64,000 nt of DNA from Plicaturopsis crispa FD-325 SS-3 (GCA_000827205.1 KN832572.1:62001-126000); one strand, 5' to 3'. Shown: positions 1 to 9,870, counted from the first letter of the stretch. Numbers and translations: made by a program. The notes: a model not told the origin generated them from the sequence alone.

Positions 1-1874
1 ACCAAGCCCCACGAGCTTCTGCCAATTCCAATAGCCCCAGTGGTCGTCCAATGTATCATGCCGAGACCCGGGCCCCATCTCCCGTGTGCTGGTGCACACT
101 GGGCCCATGTTCGCCCACGCCCTCTCGATGCCCTCGCCATCCGTGCGACCCGCACCCGCCAGCCATTCAAACGAGTATGTGATTTGGCATTTGACGATAT
201 GGGAGTGGATGTGGAGTTTCGGGATCGCGTACCAAAAAATAGCCGACGGAACGATGAGGCGGACAACAGGCGGGAGAGCTGCGAGGCGGGCCTCCAGATT
301 GCGGTGCCATTGGCAGGCGATGTCGTATGACACCACCGTTGGCTGCCGGGGGTGCTGATGCTTGAACATGGAGGCAAAGGCCCAGTCCATATTGCAGTAT
401 CTGTTGTGAAGCGTTAGCGCATGCTGCGGGTGTCAATAGCGACGGTGCGCACCTCTCCCCTTTCTGAAGGTCGACAACGGCATTCCGCCCCACAAACTCG
501 TGCCGACTGCATAACCCCAGACCCGCGGCAGTCGAGGCATACCCAGCCTGCACTCGGTCGTTGGCGTGGTCGACGGCAGACAGCCCGGTGCACGTATTGA
601 TCTAAACTAACCGTTAGTTCAATTAGCGCTATCAGGGTACGCGGCCACTAACCTCCTTCTGTTCACCCTGCGTCGATACCCACTTGCGATATATCGCATC
701 GGGTACAAAATACGACCATCCGCACCCCAGGCCGGGGTCGCGGTGCTCACTTGAAACCAGCCGCCGCTTCAGCCGAAAGCACGCGTCAAAGGCAACGAAC
801 AGGCGGTATAGAAACCTGGGACAGAGCGCGTTAGCATCCTTTTATTGCCGCAAGAAACCGAACACAACGCACCCTCGCTCCTTTGGCGCATTCTCCCAGT
901 CGTCTGGCAGATTCACGGCGGGGTCGGGGCACGCAGGGCAAACCACGGCCAGCTCCCCTGCCCTTGTCCCCTCGACGCCCGATTCATCGTGGCCCCGCCC
1001 CCCGCGCTTAACCATCTTCAAATGTCTCCACTCTCGGACTATGCGGAGAACGCTCCGGTATCGATCCTGGGCCGTTAGGACGAAGCAATTAGCACACACT
1101 GTGGGCAGCCGGGGCAAAGGCAACTCACAGGAGATGGGCTAAGCCCCGTATTATCCGTTAACTTTTCGAGGGCCCCGTAGTAGTCGTAAGCCGATATTTT
1201 ACCCTGTAGAGTGGCGAGGTGGAAGTGCTCGAGCATTCGAAAGGTGCAGGCCGTAGCGGGCGTGTCGTGCGTAGCGGGATACCACCCAAACCGAAGCAAT
1301 TGCTGGCGATAGGACCCGGCGTCAACCCCGTCGACGCATTGGCAGTAGTCCACCGCGACGCGGTGGATGCCGTTGGTATGCACAACGACAAACGACTCAT
1401 TGGCGCAGTGCGAGTTTGGGCAGGGCGTGCGTGAGTGATTACCCAGTTGCACGCGCAGCCCAAGGTCACGGAGCGACGACCGTACAAAGCACGACCCTGT
1501 CCAACGCTTGAGGCACTGGTCAGCGCGGGGAATGGTCGCTGCGCACAACGGAACGCACCTCAATGACATCAAGGGGATGGCGCGCGTGGGCCGACACGCA
1601 GCACTCCAAACAGAGAAGCTCCAGCGAGGAGCAGTCCAGACACCGGTACGCAGGCCGCCTCCCTGTGCTGCCAGCGGGGCACGCAGGGCACCGATCCCCA
1701 GTGAAAAATCCGCGACCCTCCCTGCGAAGGAATTCCGCCAGGTACTCGTCTCGGTAAGGCATCCATGCTTTGAGGGGGAAATCCTGCAGTATAGTGAGCG
1801 CTATGCATGGCTGTGAAAGGTATGTCGACTCACCGACGCAGAATAACGCTTTGCCCCAGGCCTCCATGTAGTAC
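1..1874 (-). CDS. KDZ transposase, CxC2 and catalytic regions (partial, runs off left edge)
   Basis: DNA transposase of the Kyakuja-Dileera-Zisupton family. Exons read on the minus strand are 1783-1559, 1515-1129, 1066-873, 815-653, 601-453 and 400 to beyond base 1; a short exon-like piece lies at 1834-1874. The first two carry the CxC2 cysteine cluster (CPAC, YRCLDC, LLCLECC, then SAHARHPL and QLLRFGWYPAT), a known N-terminal zinc-binding part of fungal KDZ proteins. The RNase H-like catalytic part follows: FDACFRLKRR near 790, VVSYDIACQWH near 330 and GEGIERAWANMG near 95, which supply the likely D, D and E. CSRHEFVGRN and LQKGER are further family motifs. I saw no stop inside these exons. 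The C-terminus lies left of the window. The N-terminal exon seems to be at 6468-6780, cut off by a 4.6-kb insertion, so this copy is probably inactive unless the insert is removed by splicing. Family assignment is firm; exon joins are by eye. Confidence 0.88.
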
Positions 1875-1975
1875 TTTTTAAAAACGACCTGGTCCTTACC
1901 ACAAACTGTTTTACAAAACACCACCCAAATTTGTGGTGGCCCACCACCGGTGAGGCACCAGCTCGTTTTTAAAAA
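1875..1975 (+). repeat. MITE-like repeat, left copy
   Basis: About 101 bp bounded by perfect 13-bp inverted ends (TTTTTAAAAACGA and its complement). The interior, including acaaactgttttacaaaac and cacccaaatttg, matches the copy at 6366-6467 in opposite orientation. It resembles a small non-autonomous DNA element; no flanking target duplication was seen. Confidence 0.6.
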
Positions 1976-2454
1976 AGCGTCAGCTAAGATTCCTAACCGA
2001 TCCCTTAGGATCCCGGGCAGATACTGTGGCTGCCCACCCTCCCCTATAAACAATTGTAAATAAATCGAATATTTTCTCGAATGTGGCTGAACCTGTGCCA
2101 CCTCAAACATATGCAAACACCAGCCACTGTGTCTCGAACCACCGGGCCATTCTGCCACAGAATCAATACCTGTAAACAAATGCTTTGGCCTGTCCGCGCG
2201 CGCATTCGGAATCTTCGGAGCGCAGTGGCTCTACACCTTTGGTTTCAAACACATACAAACACAAAATTTACACTCAAAATTTAGGCTGTAAATCTGCCAC
2301 AGCACTATTAGCATACTACACATGGATATGTAGTGTGGTCTCCCGAATATCTCATTTGACTGACAAGATGAACAGGAAAAAAAAATCACATTTCTCTAAT
2401 CATAGGTACATCAAACAAAACTATTGTGATAAAATGAAAAGAAAAAGAATGGTC

Positions 2455-3250
2455 ACTTGGGCACACATGAGCACACAGGGACAGGGCACGCGAGCATGCA
2501 TGGGTCGGGGTACGCGAGCGCACATAGACGGGGTGTGCGAGCGCACACGGAACTAGGTTTCCAAATGTACATGAGACGGGCTCCCAAATGCGCATGGGAC
2601 GGGGGTGTGCGAACGTGCAGGGAACGAGGGTGTGCGAACGTGCATAGGTTGAGGATGGGGAGCGCACAGAGGACGGGGATCACGGACGCGCGAGGAACGG
2701 GGTAGCGAGCGCGCGTGCAACGGGGTGCGGGGTGTGCGAACGCGCAGGGGACAGGGGACGGGGTGTGCGAATGCGCATGGGACGGGGGTGTGCGAACGCA
2801 CATGGGACGGGGGTGTGCGAACGCACATGGGTTGGTGGGGACGGGGAGCACGGACGCGCGAGGAACGGGGAAGCGAGCGCACATGCACCGGGTTGTGCGA
2901 ACGCACATGGGACGGGGATGGGGAGCACACAAGGGACAGGGATCGCGGACGCGCGAGGAACGGGGACGGCGCTTGCGCATGCAACGGGGTGTGCAAATGC
3001 GCATGGGACGGGAACAGCGGCGGGGCTGCGAACGGGGACGGCGAATGTGTAGGGCACGGAGATGGCGAGCGCGCAGGGGACGGGGATGACGAGCGCGCAG
3101 AGGACGGGGATGACGAGCGCGCGGGGGTACCGGGATGGCGAACGCGCGGGGGTACCGGGATGGCGAACGCGCGGGGTACGGGAATTGCAAATGTTTAGGG
3201 TACGGGGATGGCAAATGCGTGGGGTGCGCAGACGAGGCCGGTGGATGCGC
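2455..3250 (+). repeat. GC-rich minisatellite
   Basis: About 0.8 kb of degenerate tandem repeat. The clearest part (about 2760-2850) repeats a 25-bp unit of the form tgtgcgaacgcacatgggac followed by gggg. Later units drift to acggggatgacgagcgcgc and ggtaccgggatggcgaacgc. Each early unit carries the short palindrome tgcgaacgca. The long open frames it creates on both strands (His/Pro/Arg- or Gly/Arg-rich) are by-products of the repeat. Confidence 0.8.
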
Positions 3251-4965
3251 AGGAATTGGGGAAGGGGAGCGCGCGACGGAGGACGAAACCACCCACGGGC
3301 TTACTCGCCCTGGGTGCCACAGTGCATAAATCCGCAGGTTCACGACGTCAACGTCTATGACGTCGGCGTCCGTGGACACTGCAGACGGCGTCTATGCCCT
3401 CTTCACCACCACCCTCTCCTGCTCTACCTTGCTATCGGGCATAGGGCGTGGGTGCGGGGCTGTCGCGCTAGCGATAATCTGAAGGAAATGAGTTCAGCAA
3501 GAAAAACAACGAAAGATAGCAAAAAAAGAGAACTTACGAGGTAGGTGCCAGAGCACAGTGTATACTCTGGGGTAGCAGTGGATATGCGAGCTCTACGACC
3601 TTGCGGTTACCTCGGCAGGGCCTGGTCAGACCCCACTCAGGTGCGCGCAAGGCTTTCGAGCCCGCTGGCCGTCGACGCCAACGACGACGGCAAGAGGAAA
3701 GGCAACATCGAAAATTTCGAGCCGCGTGAATTCAACGTCACGTGGCCCAGTCGCGTCTCAGTCGCGTCGCGCCACCTCGTCGTTCGTCGTCGTGCTGGCT
3801 CTTTCCCTGTACGTATTTCCTACAAGTAAGTATATGAATCTCTGGTATAGTACTATATATACAGTATACGAATTTACCTGATTTTAATACGCTCTACACG
3901 AGCTGATATATGCGGTTTCGAACATTTCCCCTGCCGAAAGTTAGGCAGGGACATTCAAAATATTCAAAATGGCTCGTAAAATCAAAATTCAAGTGGGAGC
4001 GTCTGTCAGTAGAGTATTTCATGAGTATTCGTCGATTAGTCTATGTTTCTACTACATGTTGAGCTGCGGGGAGATAATTTGAGGAGGGACGGCGCATACA
4101 GTGCTAGAATGCGCGCGACGCGGCAATACGAAAAAATCCGAAAAACTGACCGTTTTTCGAGTCTATGGCCTTTGCACTTTGCACACCACCTTCCATACTC
4201 ATAAAATTGTCATAGAGAGGTATTATTCTGCCTCTCTGAGCACTATTCCGATTTTTCTCTATTTTCTAGGTGAGCCGAATGCACAGGAATAATGCCACAA
4301 GGTTGCACCAGAGCCTTCCAATGCGGATATACGTCTACATACCTCATATTAAATTGAGAAAATTTTACAAGACCTTCGTTGGATGTATTAGAGAATATCT
4401 TGAGCGCCACAAGATATTTCACCGCTGTGTGAGCGAGCGTCGTCGTCGTCGACGATGAGCAGGCGTTCAGCCACAGCGCTCGGAAATTGCCGAACTTGCC
4501 ATTTGCGGCAAGTTCAGCCAGCACGACGCTCTCCTCCGCGCCTCCACCATCGACGACGACGACTCGTTCGTCGTTCGTCGTCCGTCGTACGCCCTCCCCA
4601 GCTCGTGTCTGGGGAGTTCATCTATTTTCCTGTCTTTGTAAGTCTTTTTAATCTTTTTTCACCGTTCAATTCGCGCTAACACGGCCTTTTTGCAGCCACG
4701 TCACCACCTCCCGTGTTCCCTCGCCGCCCTCGACGCCTACCCTGTCGCGTCGCACACGCCCCACTCGCACACCCCGCACGTCGGCGCCCACGCCGTAAAC
4801 CGTGCAGACACTGCACGCGCACGCCTCGCGTTGGCAATCGCGCCGTAAACCGCCCACCCACGATAGCAGGGGGAGCAGGGGCCGCAGGGTGCAGACAAAA
4901 GGGCGACGGCGCCGGTAGGTCACCGCGCGCCCAAAACGACCGCTGACCCGCTCCGCCTCCCTCCC
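3251..4965. other. Spacer without recognisable genes
   Basis: About 1.7 kb with no convincing coding region. It has an AT-rich stretch at 3820-4330 and CG-rich runs of cgtcgtcg/cgacgacg around 4440-4590 that face each other as an inverted repeat. The part from about 4690 is C-rich and leads into the hairpin satellite. Confidence 0.5.
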
Positions 4966-5560
4966 ACACCCCACAGAACGAGACGCCGAACGGCGTCTCG
5001 TTTTCCGCCTCAGCACCGCCGTTCCGCACCGCGTGCCCACGCCTCCCCTTCCACACCCCGCAAGACGAGATGCCATGAGGCGTCTCGTCTTGCTCCTCAG
5101 CACCGCGGTCCGCGCGCGCACCCCCCGCCTCCCCTTCCACACCCCGCAAGACGAGACGTCATGAGGCGTCTCGTCTGTTCTTCAGCACCGCGGTCCGCGC
5201 GCGCACCCCCCGCCTCCCTTCCACACCCCACAGAACGAGACGCCGTTCGGCGTCTCGTTCCGCTCCTCAGCACCGCCGTCCCGTACCGTGCGCCCACACC
5301 GACCACCTCCCCTTCCACACCCCGTAAGACGAGACGCCATGCGGCGTTTCGTCTTGCTCCTCAGCACCGCGGTCCGCGCGCGCACCCCGACGGCCGACTC
5401 GCTCCGCCTCCCTTCCACACCCCACAGAACGAGACGCCGAACGGCGTCTCGTTTCGCTCCTCAGCACCGCCGTCCCGTACCGCGCGCCCACACCGACCAC
5501 TTCCCCTTCCACACCCCGCAAGACGAGACGCATGCCGCGTCTCGTCTGGCCCGTTCAAGG
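4966..5560 (+). repeat. Hairpin satellite, seven tandem units
   Basis: Seven units of 85-105 bp, each with a near-perfect palindrome: 4977-5002, 5061-5092, 5147-5178, 5234-5259, 5326-5355, 5428-5453 and 5521-5547. The stem core is gagacgcc/ggcgtctc. Two unit types alternate. Type A has cacagaACGAG before the stem and a ccgtcccgtaccg-type tail; type B has cgcaagACGAG and a cggtccgcgcgcg tail. The order is A B B A B A B. The inter-palindrome sequence, with ctcctcagcaccgc, is shared by all. No protein is proposed. Confidence 0.8.
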
Positions 5561-6166
5561 CCGTACCGCGCGCCCACGCCAACAGCCCACCGCGTGCCCA
5601 CAAGGGCCACCGCGCGCTCTCGAAGACGCACCCGCCCCCTCGAAGATGGCCGTACCATGCACCCACCGCGACGGCCGATGCGCTCCGCCCCCCCCCCCCC
5701 CCCCCCCCCCTCCCCGGGTCCTCGACCCGTACCCATGCCTGCCATCAGCCACCGCGTACGGCCAGCGCATAACACGCGGAATCAGGAGTGCCGAGCACGA
5801 GAGGTGACGCCCGCTTGGCGTCTCGTCTTGTGCCGCCCACCTGCTTCCCGTGCCGCGTCGCTTTGGGATACAGCGACAGCGGGCCCCTGGCGCTGCGCAC
5901 ACCGCTAGCGCAGCGGGACGAGACGCCTTACAGCGTCTCGTTCTCGCTGTCCCCGTTCTACTTGCCCGCCATCCACCGTGCCCTGCAGCCGCACACCTCG
6001 AATGAGGCGCCAGATGGCGCCTCGTTTTAGTGCCCCTTCGTGTATACGCGCACACTGTAGGTGTGCGCGATGCATATTTTCGAGCGCGGCACGCTTTGTG
6101 CCGTGTCTTTTCTCCATATCATGCAGCTCGCGCGTCGCGAACGCGACGCGCATAATTCCTAGTAGT
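5561..6166 (+). repeat. Degenerate outlying hairpin units and a 23-base poly-C tract
   Basis: Three dispersed copies of the same palindrome persist at about 5797-5826, 5917-5943 and 6001-6026. The last has the stem gaggcgcca/tggcgcctc, in which both arms differ from the standard stem in a matched way. A run of 23 C lies at 5688-5710. No gene was recognised. Confidence 0.65.
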
Positions 6167-6365
6167 AAAATGTAAAAAAAAATCGAATTAATTTTTTATT
6201 TTTCCTATGGGTCCGAGATAGTCCGAGCGGCTCCGAAACAAACCGACGAGTGTGTACAATAAGTTGCCGAGTTGCCGAGAAAAGCGCTGGTGCCGAAAAG
6301 CCGGAGCCAGCACTGGAAATCCCAACAGTGGCAGAGGAATCTCTTACTGTGGCTGAGCTGGATGT

Positions 6366-6467
6366 GTTTTTAAAACAAGCCGATGGCTCACCAGTGGTAG
6401 GCCACCGCAAATTTGGGTGATGTTTTGTAAAACAGTTCGTGGTGTTTGGTCACGTATTTTTAAAAAC
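6366..6467 (-). repeat. MITE-like repeat, right copy (inverted)
   Basis: The reverse complement of this 102-bp stretch aligns along its length with 1875-1975, sharing tttttaaaaa ends and the core gttttgtaaaacagtt. It lies directly beside the end of the KDZ N-terminal exon. Confidence 0.6.
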
Positions 6468-6780
6468 GGCCACCGAGACTGGTGTTTGCCCTGCCATCCT
6501 CCGCGTCAATGCGAATCGACAAATCGGCAGCACCCTCTAATCCTGCCACGGTGAACGCATCCTCAAACCCCTGCCCGACGTCTGGCGTATCTGGCTCGGA
6601 CACTCGCACTCGTTTGGGAGGAGGCAGGTGCACAGACTGGCGCTCTGTGAAGGTACGTCGGTTGTCGAGCGACGTTCGTTGTATGGTGTGGGGGGTGCTG
6701 ACTCCAAAGACGTCGCCCAGAGAGACCTTGTGGACGTGGGAGCGGATGATTGTCTTGGCCTGCTTGCGCCGCAGGGACAT
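6468..6780 (-). CDS. KDZ transposase N-terminal exon, detached
   Basis: The minus-strand frame from ATG at 6780 begins MSLRRKQAKTIIRSH and contains SVHLPPPKRVRVSEPD. A basic start followed by a LPPPKR-type motif is what I know from N-termini of mushroom KDZ transposases. The frame runs to the edge of the inverted repeat at 6467. It lies on the same strand as the CxC2 exons at 1-1783 and is the expected missing first part of that gene. The alternative is a separate truncated KDZ copy. The start is divergent from the TET/JBP gene, with 178 bp between the two start codons. Confidence 0.6.
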
Positions 6781-6958
6781 GCTGAGCGCGGCCTAGCAGT
6801 AGAGATCGGCGCGGGGGCTTGCCAGCGAGGTGGCGCTGAGGCGACGCGGAAAATCTCGCGCAAGTCCAACCGCCATGTGACCGCGGTTGGACTTTAAAAT
6901 TATTCCAACGCCAGCACATCCCTCTCTCTCTCCTGCTTCCTCCGCGTCTTTTTGCAAA
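6781..6958. promoter_or_regulatory. Divergent promoter between KDZ transposase and TET/JBP gene
   Basis: Only 178 bp separates the two start codons. It contains a perfect 11-bp inverted repeat, AGTCCAACCGC at 6863-6873 and its complement at 6883-6893, with a 9-bp spacer. An AT-rich ttaaaatta follows at 6894. The layout suggests shared control of both genes by a dimeric regulator or a self-binding element protein; that is inference. Confidence 0.5.
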
Positions 6959-8772
6959 ATGCTCGGTGAGTTTGGTATTTATACTCCCCCCCTGCCCTCT
7001 CCTCTCCCTGCTGGCGCAACCATCGGCCGAGTATGATAGCTCGGACCTTGGGCAGCAGAAACGTCGATGCGTTCGCCATGCCACGGGTGCCAGCGCGACG
7101 TCCCAGTATGATAGCTCGGACCTTGGGCAGCAGAACAGGCACTGCGCTGGCACCCACCCCCGACTGAATACTCAATCCCCACACCGCCGTCGTTCCTCAC
7201 ACTGACACTCCTCCTGCAGGTCGGACGACGCGCACGGGCAAGGTCTTCTCCCCCTACGAGACCCCACTCCAGAACATGGGCCAGCCCATCTACCCCTCCC
7301 GCGACTTTCGACTCGGCGACCGGCTGCAGCAGCAGAACATCGACGAAATAGCGCGCGAGGACCACGAAGACGACGTCGACGACGTGTATCCAGCCCCGCC
7401 GCCCTCACCAACGCCCAAACGCATCTTCACCACACCCCTCCTACCCCTTTCCGCTGCGCCCCCCTCCCCCACCCCCGCGCGCAAGAACGCCGCCTCGCAC
7501 AAGGCTCGCCAGGCACGCCGCTCCAAGAACCACCGCCGGAAGCAGCGCGACGACGCTGCCGCTCAGCAGGGCATTGCCGCCGGCGTGAAGAAGGCCGCTG
7601 CTCGCTTCATTCGTGAGACGGTCGCCGCTGCGCCGCCTGTACCTGCGAAGGCTGGGTGGTCCGAGGGCCGCGTCGCTGAGGGCGGCTGGATTGGCAGGAG
7701 AGCGCCAAAAGAGGAGCAGGAGGCGGAGAGGCGGGAGTATACAACCTGGGAGCTCACGCACGGCCCTCAGAAGATGCGCCTGGTCGAATGGGATGGCTGG
7801 TGAGTGCGCTCGCCGTGCCCCCCCGCTACCCTCACTAACCAAAACCCCAGGAGCCCGAGGCCCGTCGTTGACCAGGATGGGAACGTTCTCGGAATGCTCG
7901 CCGGCCGCTCACGCACAAAATCGTACGACGGCGTCGTTACCGAGGCCACCGAAGCTCTCCACACGGTGTCAGAGGGCCTGCAGCCGCCACCCTCCTTTGT
8001 CGGCGAGCATCGGCGCGGCGGGTTCAGCGCTGTCGCGACGGGGGTATCATTCGGCGGCGGTCAAAAAAAGCCGCAAAACCTCGACATCCCCGCCTTCTTC
8101 GCTACCGCCGTCGCCACGCTCCTCGCCTGCTCTGCGATTCAGAGGATTGCCGGCTTCGGAAGTCGTGCGTTTCCCCTTCACGTCTCTCCACCCGCCGGCT
8201 GACCCACTTCCCCTGCAGGCGCGTTCCAGATGTTTGCCCCGCGCACGGCCGAGCTGTACGCGACAACAATGGATGAGCTCTGGGCATGGAACCCGCTGCT
8301 CCGCAAAAACTTCTCGTTCAGCCTTTTTCCCGCCGCCACGTTCAACCTAGGGCCGAATACCATCTGCTATCCGCACCTCGACCACGGCAACGTTGCTTTT
8401 GGGTGGTGTGTCGTCACCGCCCTTGGTAAATTCGACCATCGCAAGGGCGGCCACCTCGTGCTCTGGGATCTGGGGCTCGTCATTCAGTTCCCACCCGGAT
8501 CAACCGTTCTCTTCCCCTCCGCGGTTCTCAAGCACTCGAACACATCGATCCGCAGCGGCGAGTACCGCTACTCAATGACGCAGTACTGTGCGGGTGGGCT
8601 TTTTCGCTGGGTCTACAACGGGTTCCGCACCGACAAATCGATTAACGAGGAGATCGCAGCGGGCACCTACCCTGCCGCGGCCGCGGAGAAGCGGGCGGAG
8701 GATCGTCGCACGCGGTGGAAAAGGGGGCTGGCTATGTTTTCTCACTTGAACGAGTTCAAAAAGACACTTTAG
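6959..8772 (+). CDS. TET/JBP-type 2OG-Fe(II) dioxygenase (KDZ-associated)
   Basis: Predicted DNA-base dioxygenase of the fungal TET/JBP group, which oxidises 5-methylcytosine or thymine in DNA. Proposed exons are 6959-6965, 7220-7799, 7851-8161 and 8219-8772, giving 483 aa. The 7-nt first exon (ATG CTC G) is inferred; a start at ATG 7276 is the fallback. The N-terminal half is basic and Pro-rich, with SHKARQARRSKNHRRKQR suited to nuclear entry or DNA contact. The C-terminal half is the double-stranded beta-helix. It shows HLD (iron ligands, codons 8374-8382), KGGHLVLWDLG, the distal iron-binding His in VLKHSN (8533-8535) and Arg in GEYRYSMTQY (8566-8568) for 2-oxoglutarate. All expected catalytic residues are present, so the enzyme looks functional. 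It is divergent from the KDZ transposase, an arrangement known from basidiomycete genomes. Which base it acts on cannot be told from sequence. Confidence 0.85.
7028..7137 (+). repeat. Two 31-bp direct repeats in the first intron of the TET/JBP gene
   Basis: agtatgatagctcggacctt plus gggcagcagaa occurs at about 7030-7060 and again at 7107-7137, 77 bp apart, identical over 31 bp. The repeats lie inside the proposed 254-nt intron, so they may be regulatory or a splice-related relic. Function unknown. Confidence 0.7.
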
Positions 8773-8950
8773 ACTACCTACATATATGACATGCACCGCA
8801 TAGTATTATAAAGTATTGAAGTGAATATAACACCCTTATCTCTGGAACACAACCTTGCCTGAGCAAATAATCGCATTGAATATAATCAATACTGCTGTTC
8901 AAGCGCAAGTATGACTTAGGTGGGTGCAGAAATTGGGCCAGGTAGTTGTA

Positions 8951-9112
8951 CGGTTGATTATCGCAAATCATCGCAAATGCGCGGAGGACCCACTTGAGTT
9001 TTGAAGTTGCGCCGCGCGAAGTCTACGCGGTTGATTATCGCAAATTATCGCAAATGCGCGGAGGATCCACTCGAGTTTTGAGTTGCGCCGCGCGACGGCT
9101 GCGCGGTCGATT
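8951..9112 (+). repeat. Tandem 77-bp repeat upstream of the small basic gene
   Basis: Two copies of a 77-bp unit start at 8951 and 9028 with cggttgattatcgcaaat; a third begins at 9104. Each holds the inner doublet atcgcaaa(t)atcgcaaatgcg and a gttgcgccgcgcga tail. It lies just upstream of the gene at 9216, which also has a tataaa at 9180. It could be an array of protein-binding sites or part of an element end. Confidence 0.7.
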
Positions 9113-9215
9113 CTCAACTCACACCTCTCTTGTGTACCTCAATCACCACTCTTTTGCGACTCAATTCCTCCTCTACGCTTATAAACTTTGTCCATACTCT
9201 TCGTCCATTGCTCGC

Positions 9216-9870
9216 ATGCCGAAAGGCAAGAAAAAGGGTCTTTCGCAAGAGCAGCGAAAGGAATCGCATCGGGCAGCATGTGCCAAGTATTACTTGAAGT
9301 GCGTTGCCATTTCCACTGTTTACGCGGGCAAACTCACAGATTGCATGCCAGGAATCGACGGGCCCGTATCTCAGATGTCAAGGCGCGGAATGAAAGGTGC
9401 GGCATACAGTCTTTGCTGCAAGGCGGGGATCGTTAAGTATGTACCACAGAAAGCGGGACCAGGGATGCCTCTGCCGTGGCTCGCATCGCGACCCCTTCTG
9501 CGGAATCTGCAGTACACCGGAGCCTCGCGCCTGCGACACATCCTCAGCGTTCACGATGGCCTCTAGCTCCCGGGTTGTCATTCAGGCGGTCGAGAGCTGG
9601 TGTGCAGCCCGCGAAAGTGGAGCGTGCTGGCTTGCCGCGCTTGACTTGGACTACCGGGACGCGGCAGATGCAGGGATAGAGGATGCCTGGGTATCGGATC
9701 TAGAGGAGGAGATTGCAGAGGGGAAGCGGCTGTTGGAGGGCTTTGTGCAGTGGCAGGTGGGGCGGCAGATCGACCTCAGGCAGCTTCACGCGTACCGCAT
9801 TTCTCAGCTACTCGGTCAGCTGCATGTGGGCATAGCTAGGCGCGAGGATTATTTAGCATTGTTCATGTAG
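9216..9870 (+). CDS. Small basic protein in the KDZ/TET cluster
   Basis: Three exons fit cleanly (9216-9298, 9340-9396, 9450-9870), giving 186 aa. The N-terminal 45 residues are strongly basic: MPKGKKKGLSQEQRKESHRA, followed by YYLKLHARNRRARISDVKAR. This resembles the short basic helices at the start of many mushroom transposon-linked proteins. A Cys-rich stretch follows (CLCRGSHRDPFCGIC), possibly a small zinc site, and then an acidic, probably helical C-terminal part (AWVSDLEEEIAEGKRLLEGF). I do not recognise a named domain. A tataaa box 30 bp upstream supports the start. It is convergent with the next gene, with 61 bp between stops. A DNA-binding accessory role beside KDZ and TET/JBP is a guess from context. 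Confidence 0.6.

Larger units (their letters stand above)
1875..6467. mobile_element. 4.6-kb segment with inverted 101-bp ends, apparently inserted in the KDZ gene
   Basis: The segment starts and ends with two inverted copies of one about 101-bp repeat (1875-1975 and 6366-6467). Outside it on both sides lies transposase-like coding sequence on the minus strand. Inside are no recognisable genes, only a minisatellite, AT-rich spacers and a hairpin satellite. I infer a non-autonomous insertion, or two independent small elements followed by satellite growth. No target-site duplication is visible next to either outer edge (gtac on the left, ggcc on the right), so insertion as one unit is not proven. 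Confidence 0.5.

Noticed and set aside
2085-2170. A tRNA-like box (ggttcgagac on the minus strand), suggesting a SINE
   Set aside because: Only one promoter-like box is visible, with no cloverleaf, matching A box or poly-A end.
2453-3379. A 308-codon minus-strand open frame rich in His, Pro, Arg and Ser
   Set aside because: It lies wholly in the minisatellite and has other long frames in parallel; composition and repetition follow the DNA repeat, with no domain.
4966-5560. Regular palindromic repeats reminiscent of a CRISPR array
   Set aside because: The DNA is fungal, the stretches between palindromes are homologous to each other rather than unique, and no cas-like gene is present.
4666-5908. 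Several long Arg/Pro-rich open frames on both strands
   Set aside because: They come from the GC-rich hairpin satellite, where stops are rare; no family resemblance.
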